A DNA stretch of 64,000 nt from Morella rubra (taxonomy: Eukaryota > Streptophyta > Magnoliopsida > Fagales > Myricaceae). The DNA is taken from positions 31,509,489 to 31,573,488 of the forward strand of contig CM025856.1 of assembly GCA_003952965.2 (NCBI GenBank), in the 5' to 3' direction. Position numbers and translations under genes: made by a program. The notes below the pieces were generated by a model. It was given only the letters and a program-made list of their open reading frames with translations, did no database searches and was not told the DNA's origin. Numbering within the stretch: the first letter of the stretch is position 1; each line of letters begins with the position of its first letter. Below, one piece after another: positions 12,578-25,242 of the stretch.

Positions 12578-14240
12578 TGTTTTTTACTTTCTTAGATAGC
12601 CATTTTCAATTTTTTTCTGAATAATCAGATGCACATTGCAAAGATCATCTCATTGTTCAGATGAATTTTTTTCTGCTCAAAAGTTTGATATGCTCCTGCA
12701 AAGAGAAATCCGATGTTGTCATCGTGTTTTGCTAGGAAAAAAGAGGTGAAAGAAATGGTATTCGCCTCTTAATGGAGGGTTTTATTTTTTTTATGTTCCT
12801 AGTATGTGCCCGTACTCTGTTATTGATCTTCAACGCGTTTCTTTGTAATGGACCCATATAGTCTTGGAGATTCACACCTTGGAAATCAGTTTGTCAAGTG
12901 AAGATGCTTCCAAATGTGGGACTGTTACATTCCTCCGAAATTGTACTTTATTTGGCTTATCTGAAAAAGGTGGGGGGAACTATTCTGAGTTGAAGTTGTA
13001 ACTAATGCAAAGGATTTTGTTAGGAAGAAAGAAGCAAGAAAAGAAAAGTAAAAGGGGGGCAAAGGATTTTGTTCTAGGAGGTTTTTTTTTTTTTTTTGAC
13101 AGATTTATTCATTCATAAATAATATTTTGCAAAGTGGGGTCCATTCCACTATGAAAAAGGAGAACCATTCCACTATGAAAAGGAGAACTGGTATTGATTC
13201 ACATCCATTGAGTGAACAAAAAAAAAATCATTTTGAGGTTAACCCTCAAGAGTCGAGAACAAAGAAACATGGGTTTCAATGTCCAGTTGCTTCCCTATTC
13301 CACATAAACCCTATTCATACAACTAAACGGACTCTAACTGCCTCATAAAAAAAATGCAAACGTGATAACAAAATCCACCAAAGTTCCACCAAACTTATTG
13401 GCTATATTTTAGGCCCAACAGTAGTAATTTTCACTTTACCAACACAAGGCCTGCTTTGTGAGAAAAAATAAATAAGTCAGTGGATGGTGGGACCCACAAA
13501 AGTCGCAAAACGTCGGAGACTCGGAAGCTTCATGGAAGTAGCGTAGGGAAGGGTCAGCATTGGGTTAGGAAGAAAAAAAAACATAGCGCAAAGTAAAAGA
13601 GTGGTACTGTGGTGGATCGACTTCATATCTTGGTTTTATGGACCCCACACGGAATTGGTACACAATGTTCATCGGACCAATACTACTGCTATTCAACGTT
13701 TCAGCTCAGACCCGTCTCTCTCCAGAAAATCGTGAAGTCGCAGCAGCATTAGTAAATGCAAAAGCAGCTCCATTCACACAAGACCCGTATAGAAAATTCC
13801 AATGCGCGTATCGTCACGTTAATGGTCAAAGTTTCCATCCATGACCGGTTTTATCTATCTGTAGTGCCATTGCTGGCTGTTGTATACCAAACTTTGTTTG
13901 CTCACATATATAATCCTAAAAGTGATTCTCCACCAGACTTTTCAACGTACAGCACCAAAATCTCGAAATATATTGGTTTTTCAGGCCAAACAAACACATT
14001 TTCTCTTGTGGCGACGGCCACACCCATATTAGTAAACGTTCCTCTGCCGTCTCCCTCTTACAACCATCCAAAAATAACAAAATCACAGATTTGTTGGTAA
14101 TATTTTCCTCTGTTAGATATAGAAGAAAGAAGAGGAGGCAGATTGATTGATTGATTCATAGATAAATAGGTAGAAGTCCCTCGCTTTCTTTTTTCGCGTT
14201 GAGGTGATAAGGGGATGATACATGTTGAAGAATTTGAGAT
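12578..14240. other. Intergenic region between BIG5 and PP2C
   Basis: Holds the BIG5 3' UTR and the PP2C promoter and leader. It includes a T-run at 13,082-13,098 and a short direct repeat of CCATTCCACTATGAAAA at about 13,142-13,185. Short open frames here show no family similarity I recognise, and I see no gene. Confidence 0.6.
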
Positions 14241-17200
14241 ATGAGTAAGCAGGCAGTTGCAGGTGCCTCTCACACCGGAAAAGGCACTAGCTTCCTTGAA
14301 AAAATCAAGGTCCGTCTTTCTTTCTTTATTTATTAATTATTTTTCATCTCCTTCTCATGTTCTTTTTCGTAGTTCTTGAATTCGATGTTTATGGTTAATT
14401 GACCCATTTGAGTTCTGACTATACTTGGTTTGTGGAAATTCATTTTCTCTGATCAGTACTTGCTGCTTTCAACTCGCTTCTTTTAGTGGGCATTAAATGT
14501 AACCCACTGAATTGCATGCTAATCTACTTCTATTTTACTTCATAAAACAATACCGTACTCCTTGGATGGCGTACTAGAAGTCCTGGTGACCCCGATGTCA
14601 GGGAACTAAGGCCTTCCAAGTTTAATTTTGTCCCCAATTACCCGGCTGTGCTCTTTATGAATTTGAATCTCTATGAACATGAACTTATCTTCCTATTATT
14701 CAAATTCAATGAGTAGACCGTTGGAATTGGTTTCTTGGTCATCAACCAGAGGTCATTTGAGTTTTAAATGACGAATCTGCATGTTTATCAACTAAAGTCG
14801 TTGGCATCACAGAATGCTACTTGCCTTAAATCCTCATCAGCGGATTCTGGAAAAGGGAGAAGCAAATCCTCAACTAACAAAGTGGCCCATGGGTTCCATT
14901 TAGTTGAAGGTAAATACGGTCATGATATGGAGGACTACCATGTTGCTGAGTACAGAATAAAGAAGAATCATGTGCTTGGATTATTTGCCATCTTCGACGG
15001 CCACCTAGGGGATCGTGTCCCGTGTTATTTGAGAGATAACCTTTTCAACAACATACTTGATGAGGTATCCCTTCCTCTCCGGTTCAAAGTTGTTTCATTC
15101 CTTGGATACTCTGTGTCATGTAATAATCGCTATATGGGAAGAATATAACTCCTGCTGTTATTAGGCATTTGATCATCTATCTGGATAATCATTAGTTCTT
15201 TAGGTTGAAACGCAATTATGAAATATAAACAAACCATGACATCCTGGAAGGACTTCAGTCTGGTGTTTGCCTGGGCAAGCTCTCATTCTTTTTAGTTTTA
15301 GGTATGGTCACTTGTTTCTATTTACTGCTTAAATTATGTGTTCCAGCCAACATTCTGGAAGGACCCTCAGGCGGCAATAAGGAATGCTTACAGCTCCACT
15401 GATAAGTTTATTTTGGAAAACTCCATGCAACTAGGGCCAGGTGGCTCAACTGCAGTAACTGCAATAGTCATTGATGGCAAAGACTTGTTGGTTGCAAATG
15501 TTGGTGACTCAAGAGCTGTCGTGTGCGAGAGAGGCTCTGCTAATCAAATTACAGTAGACCATGAACCCCATAGTGAACGAAGGAGGATTGAGAAACAGGG
15601 TGGCTTTGTGACTACTCTACCTGGTGATATTTTTATATTCAACATATTGCTATTTATACAAGCACATTCTTTCTAAGGATCTTAGCATACATTGTTTATA
15701 ACCAAAACACGTCCTTACTCTGTTATTTCCAGTTTTGGGTTTGGTTGATTATTGGTTTGTTTAATTATGAGACACTTCAATATTGAAAGCCTGAATTTTC
15801 CAGGAGATGTACCCAGGGTTAATGGTCAGCTTGCAGTTGCGCGTGCTTTTGGAGATCAAAGCCTCAAGGCACATTTAAGTTCAGAGCCGGATGTAAGACA
15901 TGTGCCCATAGATGCAAATATTGAATTCGTTATATTGGCAAGTGATGGATTGTGGAAGGTCAGTTTTTACGGTAACATGGATGGTAAATTCTTCCCTCAA
16001 GCTTACCCCACAAAAAATTCTCCCCTCAACCTCTATCTTTCATCTTTTTTCTTGACCTCCCACTTTGTATTGCATAATATGTCAAAACATTGAAAGGCAT
16101 AGGTTTGATGTTAGCTTTCGCGGCAAAAAGCATGGGCTTTAAATGTTTATGTTCATAATACTATTCGAAATGACCAGTTTGTTCTTAACGTTGTCTGAAC
16201 AGAACTTGACGCAATGTAAACTATAATGGCATTGCTTGAACAAGATGAATATTCTGTGGTTAGTTTGAATTGACTTTGTTGTAACAAAGATAGAAAGAAA
16301 TTAGAAGTACAGAAATAACTATGAAGGACCTCCTCAAGATCCTTTTCCGTCCCTATGTAAAAAGTATACTCTGCTCCATTGGCTGGCGCATGCCACCTCA
16401 AGTACTCTTAACAAAGAACTGGGCATGCAAGTGTGATTGGAGCAGTTTGATCTAGATTAGCAGAGTGGCGATCTTCAGAAACTTGTTGGTGCCTTTGATA
16501 TTTGAGGAGGTTTTAGTCTTGGGGTTGAGCTCTCTTGTACTCAAATTTTTATGGCGTTGGTTCTGTGGCAATCTGAGAGTGACCATCACCACCTTTAATG
16601 TTTTTGTGAGTGGACCTAAGGTGCTTTAGGACCTGTGAATGCACTCTACTTGGCTATCTCTGAAACTGTTGCATTCCCGGATGTGTGGAAACTGCTACCC
16701 ATGGCTTAAGGCAGGTGGTCAAACGGTGCTGCTTACTGAGTTGTTGCCTAGTGGAATACATCTCACAGCATAAAATGCCTCCTGATTCATGAATTATGAG
16801 GCGAAATAGTCTTCTTTTTTCGTTCTTTCCCTTTTGGTGGCAGATTGAGCAAATATTGGCTGCTAATGATCATGGTCCGTTAAGGACACAGCCCTTAGCA
16901 GACCATGATGTTCCTTATATTGGAGTGCTCTACTTTATAATGCACTTAAATGTAGAGGGATCGAGCGCTTACAACTCAAACTTTGTTATTTTTTCTTTCT
17001 CAAGAAGTTTGTTTCATGATTTTTTGTCGCTGCCAAAACAAAGAATGTTCAAACTAGTTTTATTTTCAGTGTGAAATTCCCATAGTAAAATATACAAGAG
17101 ACTCTTTTTCTGTGATTTAAGAGGCATTAACTTTGGTTGTGCAACAGCAGATGGACACCACAGATGGATGATGTTATTTTTGGGATTTGTTTGTAGTACA

Positions 17201-17414
17201 ATGTCATTGCTTCTTCTTCTTTTTTTGTTAGGCAGGATAATGTCATTGCGTGATAGTTGATTTAATCTGGTTTCAGGTAATGAAAAATCAAGAGGCGGTC
17301 GATTTGGTGAAACCCATCAAAGATCCTCAATCAGCAGCTAAACGTTTGACAACTGAAGCATTGGCAAGGAAGAGTAAAGATGATATATCATGCATTGTCA
17401 TCCGTTTTGGATGA
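14241..17414 (+). CDS. Protein phosphatase 2C (clade F, At1g34750/PP2C10-like), five exons
   Basis: Mg/Mn-dependent Ser/Thr phosphatase of 296 residues, a normal length for this clade, probably cytosolic/nuclear as no targeting signal is seen. Exons 14241-14309, 14813-15064, 15347-15623, 15804-15958 and 17277-17414 join in phase (891 coding bases). All catalytic motifs are present: GKYGHDMEDYHV (Asp64), FAIFDGHLGDRV (Asp85, Gly86), GPGGSTAVTAIV, LLVANVGDSRAV, DHEPHSERRRIE, GDVPRVNGQLAVARAFGD, LASDGLW (Asp247) and DDISCIVIRFG (Asp287). DGHLG instead of DGHGG is usual here. The N-terminus (MSKQAVAGASHTGKG) is short and Ser/Lys-rich. The start is the first ATG that splices in phase to the core. 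It looks intact; exact substrate and orthology are unknown. Confidence 0.93.
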
Positions 17415-19992
17415 TGTGACCAAAATTGCTCATCCCTGCATTTTTGTTGGTTTGCCCTCCTAAATTTTCAGCTGGACTTTTCCACTTGGAATAGGAGCAC
17501 TGTTACATCTTACGCAATGTAATGGCTTTCTTTGTAGGTATAATGATTAGAGAGCTGGTAGATATAACTTTGTCATGCATTCCTTATGTTACCTGGGCAA
17601 GACTTCCTCGTTAACCCATGAAACCCCGCCTTATATAGGTGCTTTTGCTTGGATTGGTGTAATTAGTGCGTGCGATTCTCAATTTGGTACAAAAGGGGGT
17701 GAAATAAGGAAAAATGGGGGGAAAAAACCGTTGTGTATACTGTTCTGGATATAAATAAGATGTCATGAGAACTGCATTGTAATTCATGTAGTTGCTTTTT
17801 CTTATTTTTGAATATAAATGTAGGAATTGCTAGTGTGTAAAAAATCATTGACTTTGAAAACAGTTGTTAAGATTTAAGAAATTTACCTTTTCCCCAAAAA
17901 AATTGTTAACAAGTAACATATCTTTAGGTGGTGTTTGTATGCCAAAATATTGGCATGATGGTCAAAAAATAATAATAATAAAGCAACTATAAAATAATAA
18001 ATCTATGTCCTTCAAATCAGCTCTTTCTATTATTATAAATATTAAAAAAAAAATCACTCAAATACCACCTTAGGATTTACACCAGCCTAGGATCTTCATT
18101 CAACCCAAATTCATAACCCTTCTTATTTCAATTTGGGGTTGCCAATTTGAAAAAATACAAAATAGATTCCCTTTCCCCATGACAGCACTGAAAGGTCCCA
18201 GTTGTGAATTATTTTAATATTGGATATGCGTGTCCTGATCTTGAGTTGGATTTCTTTATTCACAATATTTCAAATTTCAACTGTGTGAATAGTACTTTAT
18301 TATTTGTGTGCTAACCTTTTCCCAACATTGTTTTGAACAATCCTTTAGCATGCCAAGCGTTTGTGGTGAAGTAGAGAAGACTAGCAAATTAGATCAGTTT
18401 GGTTTTTTTCTTTTCCTTCGCAAGGAGATCTGAGTGAAACGAGAGATGAGATTTTCCCTTCCCTCTCCTCCATTTCTTTCTCTCCTCTGCCCCAAAGAGA
18501 AACTCAGATCCATAAAAATGGATTTAGTTATTTTTCTAAAGAACACCGCATTTAGTTATTTTTTTTGTCATTTAGTTCTTTTTCTTTTGTGAGCAAGGCG
18601 ACACAAAAAATGGAGTTAGTTTCCTTGTGACAGAATTTGAAATGACCACCGTGAATTACAGCTGCATTTCTGTCGGAACGTGGCCCTCCCCCACATGGCT
18701 GTTCGGACTTCGGATCCACCCTGGTCCACATTCTCGCTTTTGCTATCCTTTGATCTTTATTATCCTGTCCTTGTGACAGGCCGGTCTTTACTCCAAACAG
18801 CAAAATAATTACCCCATCAATGCGATGCTATCTTCCACCAGAGGGTAGAGACATGAATGGCAGCTAAAGCAAGTAATGGGTTTTGATATCTGCTCGGAGC
18901 GCGCGGTAGCAAATGCCAAATGCTATGAGCTTCAAGGTCCCGTAACCATTAAACCGGTAACCATTTGGGTCACAGCTTGACGATAGCATTTATGAAGATC
19001 TGCATTCTGCGAGGTCCATCGGGGTTGGTCTTCATCAGTGAAACCCTCTTATTTATTTCTAACAGCAAACTCCCCGCCTTGTCTGTATTTAAAAGTGGCG
19101 TTTATTTGTTAAAATTTTAAAAAATATTCTCAAAATTTTAGAAATTTTTTAAAAAATGAAATTTATTGAAATTGGTGAAAAATTGTGAAATGTATTAATA
19201 TAAATATTAAAAATTTTAAAGCGTATTTATTTTGCTCAAAATTTCAAAAGGCTTTTCTTCTACAAACATTTTTTTTGTGTTTTGGGTTTCTTGGCAACTG
19301 TGTAAGGTAGACTTCTTGAGAGGGGCTGAATGAGTGATGTTCTTTTTTATTTGTACTATACGATACACATAAATTCTAAAATTTACAAATCGAATATATT
19401 CATATACAGATGCACCAAAATAAATTCTACGCATACCAATAAATTTTATCATCATTTAAAAATTCTCAAAATATTTTAAATTCTAAAAATCTCCCCAAAA
19501 CTAACATCCCCCAAATTCTAACCTCCAAAGGAATGTGGTGCCATTGAGCCAAGGTCTTGTCGCTAGACTACTGTAATAATCTCAAAAAACGCAACAAGTT
19601 CAAGAGAAATAGTAGCATCAATAACATTATTCATCCTACACATACATGACAACTCTTTCATTAACAAATTAAGTTCACAAGCCCTAGGCACATCCATCAC
19701 AGCAATGTTTCATATGATATTCTACATCATTCATAAATTACAATAAACAGAACTGCGATTGCTATGGAAGCAACCTCTTATAATGAGACTGATTTTCAGG
19801 AAAAATAAATGGAGGGGGAAAAACGTAACACATGACACAGAAACAATCCTCTTTTTTTTTTTTGGTTCTCTAAGCGATGTAGAAGTAGAACCAATCCTTG
19901 ACTTGCTATCCGGAATGTTTGCCTCGCAGCTAGCAAAAAAATCTCTCTCTCTTCCTGGAAACGAATTATATTCGAAACCGATGCCACATGGA
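17415..19992. other. Intergenic region between convergent PP2C and LRX genes
   Basis: Contains the 3' UTRs of both genes, a small Harbinger-type MITE (17,927-18,069), and very AT-rich sequence around 19,090-19,500 built from TAAAATTTTA-like words, probably remnants of the MITE families seen elsewhere in the window. No gene is visible. Confidence 0.6.
17927..18069. mobile_element. Tourist/PIF-Harbinger-like MITE, 143 bp
   Basis: Terminal inverted repeats GGTGGTGTTTG (start) and CAAATACCACC (end, one mismatch) are flanked by TTA on both sides (17,924-17,926 and 18,070-18,072). A TTA/TAA target duplication and a GGTG-type terminus suit a PIF/Harbinger MITE. No coding capacity. A relative with the same termini is at 28,668-29,056. 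Confidence 0.75.
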
Positions 19993-22335
19993 TTAATAGT
20001 ATGGAATTAGAGGAGGAGGAGGAGATGCATATGATACTCCCATAACAGGTGGAAGGGGCGTCTTATCAAATGAGGGTGGTGGTGGTGGAGGTGACTTTGA
20101 GAACTTGGTAGGCGAAGGAAGAGTTCGGTGATGATGGGATGATGGTGGGTGACGCCGTGGTTTTGAGCGGTGATGTTTTGGTATTGGCGATGGCATTGAA
20201 TAATGATGGCTTGGTGGAGGTGGCGGTGGCGGTGATCCTGGAATGATACACCCGGATGGTGCCGAAGGTGGTGGGGGAGGACGCAACGATTCACTTGGTG
20301 GAGGTGGACTTGCTGTTTTGGGAGGTGGAGGTGGAGCTGTAGAATGTCTATTTGTTAGCGGAGGAGGGGGTCTATATTCGTTCAAAGGTGGTGATGGTGG
20401 AGTATAACGAGGATGAACAGGTGCTGGGACTTCAGCTGGTGGAGTAGGTGGCAGCGGCGGCGGCGGTGAAGAGGAACTATAGTGATGACTTGGTGGCGGG
20501 GCTTCAGTTGACTGCTCAGGAGGCGGTGGTGTTATATCGTGATAGGGAGCTGTGGGAGGCAAATGTTTAGGCAGTGAGGGCGCGGGGGGAACTGGTGGTG
20601 GAGGTGGCGCTGTATGTGCATTTGGCGACTCGCCTTCACTAGGTGGGGGTGGTGTGAAGAGGTGATGACTCGATGGAGGTGAACCATAGTAATGGCCGGG
20701 TGGAGGTGGTGCGAAATGAGGATGACTTGATGGCGGTGAAGAATGGTGATGACTTGGGGGAGAAGTTGGCGGAGGAGGGGGTCTATGTTCGTTCAAAGGT
20801 GGTGATGGTGGAGTATAACGAGGATGAACAGGTGCTGGGACTTCAGCCGGTGGAGTAGGTGGCAGCGGCGGCGGCGGTGAAGTGGAACTATAGTGATGAC
20901 TTGGTGGCGGGGCTTCAGTTGTCTGCTCAGGAGGTGGTGGTGCTATATCGTGATAGGGAGTTGTGGGAGGCGAATGTTTAGGTAGTGAGGGTGCGTGGGC
21001 AACTGGTGGTGGAGAGTGTGATCTCCTGGAAGGCGAAGACTCTGACGTTGGGGGTGGTGGTGAAGGACCGACAAATGGCCTTGGCGAGTGAGCTCTACTT
21101 GGCGGCGGCGGTCGTGGAACAGGAGACCTTCTCGCTGAATGTGGTGGTGATGCTCTTGGTCCTGGTGCAGGCAACGGAGTACCGCCACCACTGCTGCCAC
21201 CGCATTTGAACTTGCTGCAATCCACAGGGCGAGCAGCTTCAGAAGAGCATTCCCTCGAAGATCTCTGGGAAATCTTGCCAGGGATGCAGTTCTTGCGACC
21301 ATTGGCCATAACTCGGCCTCCGGCTGAAATAGCTGCACAAGCTGGAGCCTCCCCCGTGAAATAGTTAAAAGAATATGTGAAGTTTTGCAACCTAGGCAGC
21401 TGGCACACACTCGCGGGTATAACACCTGTGAAGCTGTTGTGACCAACATCCAACTGTTCTAGGCTCTCCATATTGCCAATAGTTGAGGGCAGAGATCCTT
21501 GAAGATGATTGAAGCTCACATCAAACACTGTGAGATTCCTTAGAAGGCCGATCTCTGGAGGCAGACAACCAGTGAGATTGTCATTCAGGAGAATGATCTC
21601 GTTTAGAGTCTTGCCCATTTTCCCAATGCTGCCTGGTATGCAACCCCCGAGATTGTTATTGGCAAAGACCAGCACCGATACAGGAGAGTTCCCGAGATTC
21701 TCCGGGATGCCGGACCTGAACCTGTTATCGTTCAGGAAAATGGCATCGAGATCCTTGTCGAAGAGCTGGGAAGGGACGGGACCTTCGAACTCGTTGAATC
21801 GAATATCCAAGTACTTGAGGACGGGCAAGGACAAAACCACCTTTGGGAACATGCCCGCGAAGCGGTTGTTACTGAGGTCGAGCTCGTACAGGACCCTCAT
21901 CCGGCGAAAAGTGTTGGGCACGATGCCGCAGAAACGGTTGGAGTTGAGGTGGAAAAGAGCGAGATCTGTGAGGAGACCGAGGTCTGGAGGGAGGTAGCCG
22001 GCAATGTCAGCGTGGTTGAGGTCGATGCCTGCGACCACTCTGATGGAGGTATTGGTAGGAGATGCGGCACAGTAGACACCCATGTAGGAGCAGACGTCTG
22101 AGCCATTCCAATTGGCTGTGAAGTTAAATGGGTCTGAGAAGATGGCTGATTTCCAAGCTTGGAGGGCAATGTACGCTTGCCGAAGCCTTGGGTTCTCAAA
22201 CCTCAGGTTTGGGTCTACAACCACAACCAACTCTTCATCTTCGTGGGTTGCAGAGCAGATATGGAAGAGAAAGGTGGAAGAAGCTGAAGCAAGGAAAAAA
22301 AGAATCAAGAAGAGGCTGGAACGAGGAGGAGACAT
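19993..22335 (-). CDS. Leucine-rich repeat extensin (LRX) cell-wall protein
   Basis: Single-exon gene of 780 residues, starting at the only suitable ATG (22,335). A signal peptide (about residues 1-29, ending near FHICSA) sends it to the cell wall. An LRX N-terminal segment (LRQAYIALQAWKSAIFSDPF, WNGSDVCSYMGVYC) precedes about ten LRRs (residues 97-330: GIDLNHADIAGYLPPDLG, LDLSNNRF and others), then a Cys-rich hinge (NCIPGK, CSSEAARPVDCSKFKCGG). From about residue 378 to the end runs a Pro/Ser/His-rich extensin domain with SPPPP-type blocks, ending SPPPPLIPYY. The family binds RALF peptides and pectin and influences wall extension. The hinge and LRRs resemble LRX3/4/5, but the extensin part is too variable for firm subtyping. 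A block within it is duplicated. Confidence 0.93.
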   Translation of the reverse strand: MSPPRSSLFLILFFLASASSTFLFHICSATHEDEELVVVVDPNLRFENPRLRQAYIALQAWKSAIFSDPFNFTANWNGSDVCSYMGVYCAASPTNTSIRVVAGIDLNHADIAGYLPPDLGLLTDLALFHLNSNRFCGIVPNTFRRMRVLYELDLSNNRFAGMFPKVVLSLPVLKYLDIRFNEFEGPVPSQLFDKDLDAIFLNDNRFRSGIPENLGNSPVSVLVFANNNLGGCIPGSIGKMGKTLNEIILLNDNLTGCLPPEIGLLRNLTVFDVSFNHLQGSLPSTIGNMESLEQLDVGHNSFTGVIPASVCQLPRLQNFTYSFNYFTGEAPACAAISAGGRVMANGRKNCIPGKISQRSSRECSSEAARPVDCSKFKCGGSSGGGTPLPAPGPRASPPHSARRSPVPRPPPPSRAHSPRPFVGPSPPPPTSESSPSRRSHSPPPVAHAPSLPKHSPPTTPYHDIAPPPPEQTTEAPPPSHHYSSTSPPPPLPPTPPAEVPAPVHPRYTPPSPPLNEHRPPPPPTSPPSHHHSSPPSSHPHFAPPPPGHYYGSPPSSHHLFTPPPPSEGESPNAHTAPPPPPVPPAPSLPKHLPPTAPYHDITPPPPEQSTEAPPPSHHYSSSSPPPPLPPTPPAEVPAPVHPRYTPPSPPLNEYRPPPPLTNRHSTAPPPPPKTASPPPPSESLRPPPPPSAPSGCIIPGSPPPPPPPSHHYSMPSPIPKHHRSKPRRHPPSSHHHRTLPSPTKFSKSPPPPPPSFDKTPLPPVMGVSYASPPPPLIPYY
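20360..20605 (-). repeat. In-frame duplicated block in the LRX extensin domain, C-terminal copy
   Basis: These 246 bp (about residues 577-658) closely match 20,771-21,016. The distance between copies is 411 bp, exactly 137 codons. The encoded block reads LPKHLPPTAPYHDITPPPPE and continues through APVHPRYTPPSPPLNE. Differences are mostly single substitutions. Confidence 0.9.
20771..21016 (-). repeat. In-frame duplicated block in the LRX extensin domain, N-terminal copy
   Basis: Partner of 20,360-20,605, about residues 440-521, containing LPKHSPPTTPYHDIAPPPPE and APVHPRYTPPSPPLNE. The 165 bp between the two blocks encode other His/Pro-rich sequence. Confidence 0.9.
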
Positions 22336-22453
22336 TGGTAGTGGTGGGGCGGTGGCAGTATGGCAGAAAATCACATGGAGAAAGGTCTCCGTGTCATAAG
22401 AGATACGCTGCTGTGAGGTTGGACAGTGCGCAACCTCCACCTCGCCATGCTTT

Positions 22454-22463
22454 GTTTATATAC
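22454..22463 (-). promoter_or_regulatory. TATA box of the LRX gene
   Basis: The minus strand reads GTATATAAAC about 120 bp upstream of the chosen ATG at 22,335, the spacing expected for a TATA box with a leader of roughly 90 bp. Inferred from sequence only. Confidence 0.6.
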
Positions 22464-24224
22464 AAAATGCCCTTTTCTAGGCAAGTACAAGGCCCTTTTT
22501 CTGAGTAAATGACAGCCTTTTTTTTTTTTTTTTTTAATAAGTAACATACAGCCCATTTGTCTAATGCTTTTCCTTCAGCTCAGAAAAAAAAAAAATATAT
22601 ATATATATTATATATATAGCTTTTCCTTCGACTTCACCTTCGAGTTTATTACCACTATTTCAGATTGTTAAAGTTTACAATCAACTTTGCGCCTTTTTCA
22701 ATTGAAACCCATGTAAATTTCTACGAGAAATTCAGAAGAGTAGGACTTCAATTTCTTTCGCTTTTAATTTTAGTACGAGAGTCTTTAATCTTATAGATTC
22801 ACAAGATATTGAGAATGCAGAATTCGACAATCACCAACACCTTTCATCAAAGAATTAAGTTATAGGAAATGCTAGCATGAACAAATAACAATAATGCTAA
22901 CATTAAAAACAACTATTGTTTGACGTGTTTCTAAGTACATTAAAAAAAAAAAAAAAACCGAAAGCTATATAGATAGAATATTGCCATCTCATGCGGTGGT
23001 GGGGCCGAGGATCCCCACCCCGAGCCTCCACCGGCGACTCTAGGAGAGAGAAGCCGGTCCTCTGAGCACAAGTGGAGGGGAGGGAATCCTCGATCCACTT
23101 CTGCATCTACACCCTTTGGCAGGGCTTAATGGACATCACACTCGTCTACTCCACAAGAGGTGAGTTAAAAATAGGGACGAGGTTGGGTGTCATTGCGAAT
23201 TTTGTATTTGTGCAGGGAACTGTGGGGCCCCGGGCACTTCTTTATTCTCATGTCAAGGGGAAAAAGCTTTGCCCTAGTTGCAAAAGTCCTTGTAAATCAT
23301 TGAAGAGGGGAGGTTGTCGGCCGCACGTGGCACCGACGAAGCAATGCCTTTAGCCCATGGAATTGCAAGTTTTTTGTTTCTCCATTATTTTGTTGCGAGT
23401 ATAATAGGAAATTTTCACCTGTTCCCTGTAATAAACTTGAGGGGATGGTATCGAAAAGTGGGAGATCAAAATAGAGCAAAGACCCAAGCAATAAAATTCC
23501 ACCTAGCTATCAGTAGGTTAAGAGATTTTAAATTGTCTAAGAATATATACCAAGAAGAACAATTTTACAAAGTTTATAAAATTTTAAAACGCAAGAAGAT
23601 TTATGTTGAGTGCCGAGTACGTGAATTGACATAAAGATCTGCGTGATCTGATTGGCAGGGCCTCATCGACATAATGAAAACTGCTACAAATGAGCAGCTG
23701 TGTTTTTTTTTTTTTTTGTCTTTAGTTACCAGGGAGGCATAGGTCCCCACTCGGCATTCTTTCAATACCTTTTCAAATCCGAATATATTAAAAAAAAAAA
23801 AAAAAAGTCAAAAGTCAAAACCCATAATTCGAATCAGAAAAATACCAAAGCAAAACGCGTACTCCAACTAAGCGCCCATAATTTGAGGCATATAATTCAT
23901 AGCATTCATGTGTAATACAGTTGGGTGAAGAGCAAAAGAGTCACTTGTGTCATTTTTTTATTAAGCTAGAAAAAAATCTCATTAACGTGCCAGTATCATG
24001 TCCTGCATATGCTTAGACGTATCTTTATAACATATAACCTGGCAAACAATAGTAATCATCTCTAAGGAAACAACAGGCCAAGGATGGGGCCGCCCGGTGT
24101 GGCTTTGGTTTCTCAGATCTTAGGATCCCGGTTGTGACTTTGTTTGGGTTTGTACGGGCCTCGTGCTAAGTACGTCGCACTGTCATTAGCAGATTAATAT
24201 TTAATATTTGTAGTTTGTACCAAC

Positions 24225-24420
24225 TTAAATGTGTGTTTGTTTGTAAAATTTTAGAGAGGTTAAAATTTTAAGATATTGAATTTGGTGAAAAAGTGAAGAT
24301 AGAGATAATTTTTAATATTTATTATAATAAAAAATAATAATTTAATAAAAAAATTATATTATAATTTTTTAATGTGTTAAAATTTTAAAAAATGTAAAAT
24401 TTTGATGTGCAATGTACCCT
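24225..24420. mobile_element. AT-rich MITE-like remnant
   Basis: Begins GTGTGTTTGTTTGTAAAATT and ends with the roughly complementary ATGTAAAATTTTGATGTGCA; the TAAAATTTTA words near each end resemble those of the clearer element at 25,572-25,740. Ends and target duplication are not certain. Confidence 0.4.
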
Positions 24421-25242
24421 TTGGACAGAACTCTTTCTCGTCCCATTAGGATTGTCCAGTCAAATTGGACTAGTTTGTATGGGCCGTGTAATGAAAGTTG
24501 AACGAAATGCTATTCAATTCAGTCCAATGATTTCTTATTTTTGTTTCAGAATATAGATTTATGGTGGGTTTATTTCGAACTTCATCAAATGGTGTCAGCC
24601 CTTTTTTTAGCTTCTGATGACGAATAACAGATTGACGCTAAGAACTCCATGGAGGGCGAACAAAGAGTGCAGGCCATACGACGAATTGCCTAACAAGCCC
24701 AGAAGCCATCATTACGGAGCCTGGAATAACAAGTTGACTGCAAGTTCGAGCAACATGCATTCAAAGAGATGAGCATTAGGCTTAATGCATTTGGATTTTA
24801 CATAGACAAGAAACAGGTCAAGAAACGAGATTAGAAATCTAGCTCGTGACCAACCTTTTGGACCTTGTTGGTAATTCTCACAAGACCTCTATGTGGAATA
24901 TTTTAAGAGCAAGGGAGGCGAGAAAACAACCCTGAAATGTAAGGTAATTAAGAATCGGAAAAAAAAATGCAAACATGGGGTACATAGAAATTGCAAAAAA
25001 AAAGTTCGTTTGATGAAATGCCGTTTGGATCTTCACAGATTCCATTTAAGGATGCGTATAAAGATGCGAATGCAAAACTCTCACCAAACTCTGTGATGTC
25101 AATAAATTCTGTCCTTGCAAGCCGGGAGTCTGATAGTCTTTTACTAAGGATACTGATTCATCTTTATAAGTGATGTCAATAAATTCTGTACTTGTATCCT
25201 CCAGTGTCAAAACCTTTAACATCTAATCCAAAAGTATCCTCC

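Larger units (their letters stand above)
22336..25242. other. LRX upstream region and C3H16 3' flank
   Basis: After the LRX leader and TATA box the sequence has T- and A-runs (22,518-22,536; 22,941-22,956; 23,702-23,716; 23,790-23,806) and a TA-repeat at 22,595-22,618. A GC-richer patch at 22,985-23,100 has weak internal inverted similarity and no assignment. An AT-rich MITE-like segment lies at 24,225-24,420. I see no gene; short open frames here are not convincing. Confidence 0.55.

Noticed and set aside
18552-18803. 83-residue minus-strand open frame downstream of PP2C
   Set aside because: No domain, signal or exon context recognised.
20007-21449. Several open frames of 60-170 residues within the LRX gene
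   Set aside because: Shadow frames of the GC-rich, repetitive extensin and LRR coding sequence.
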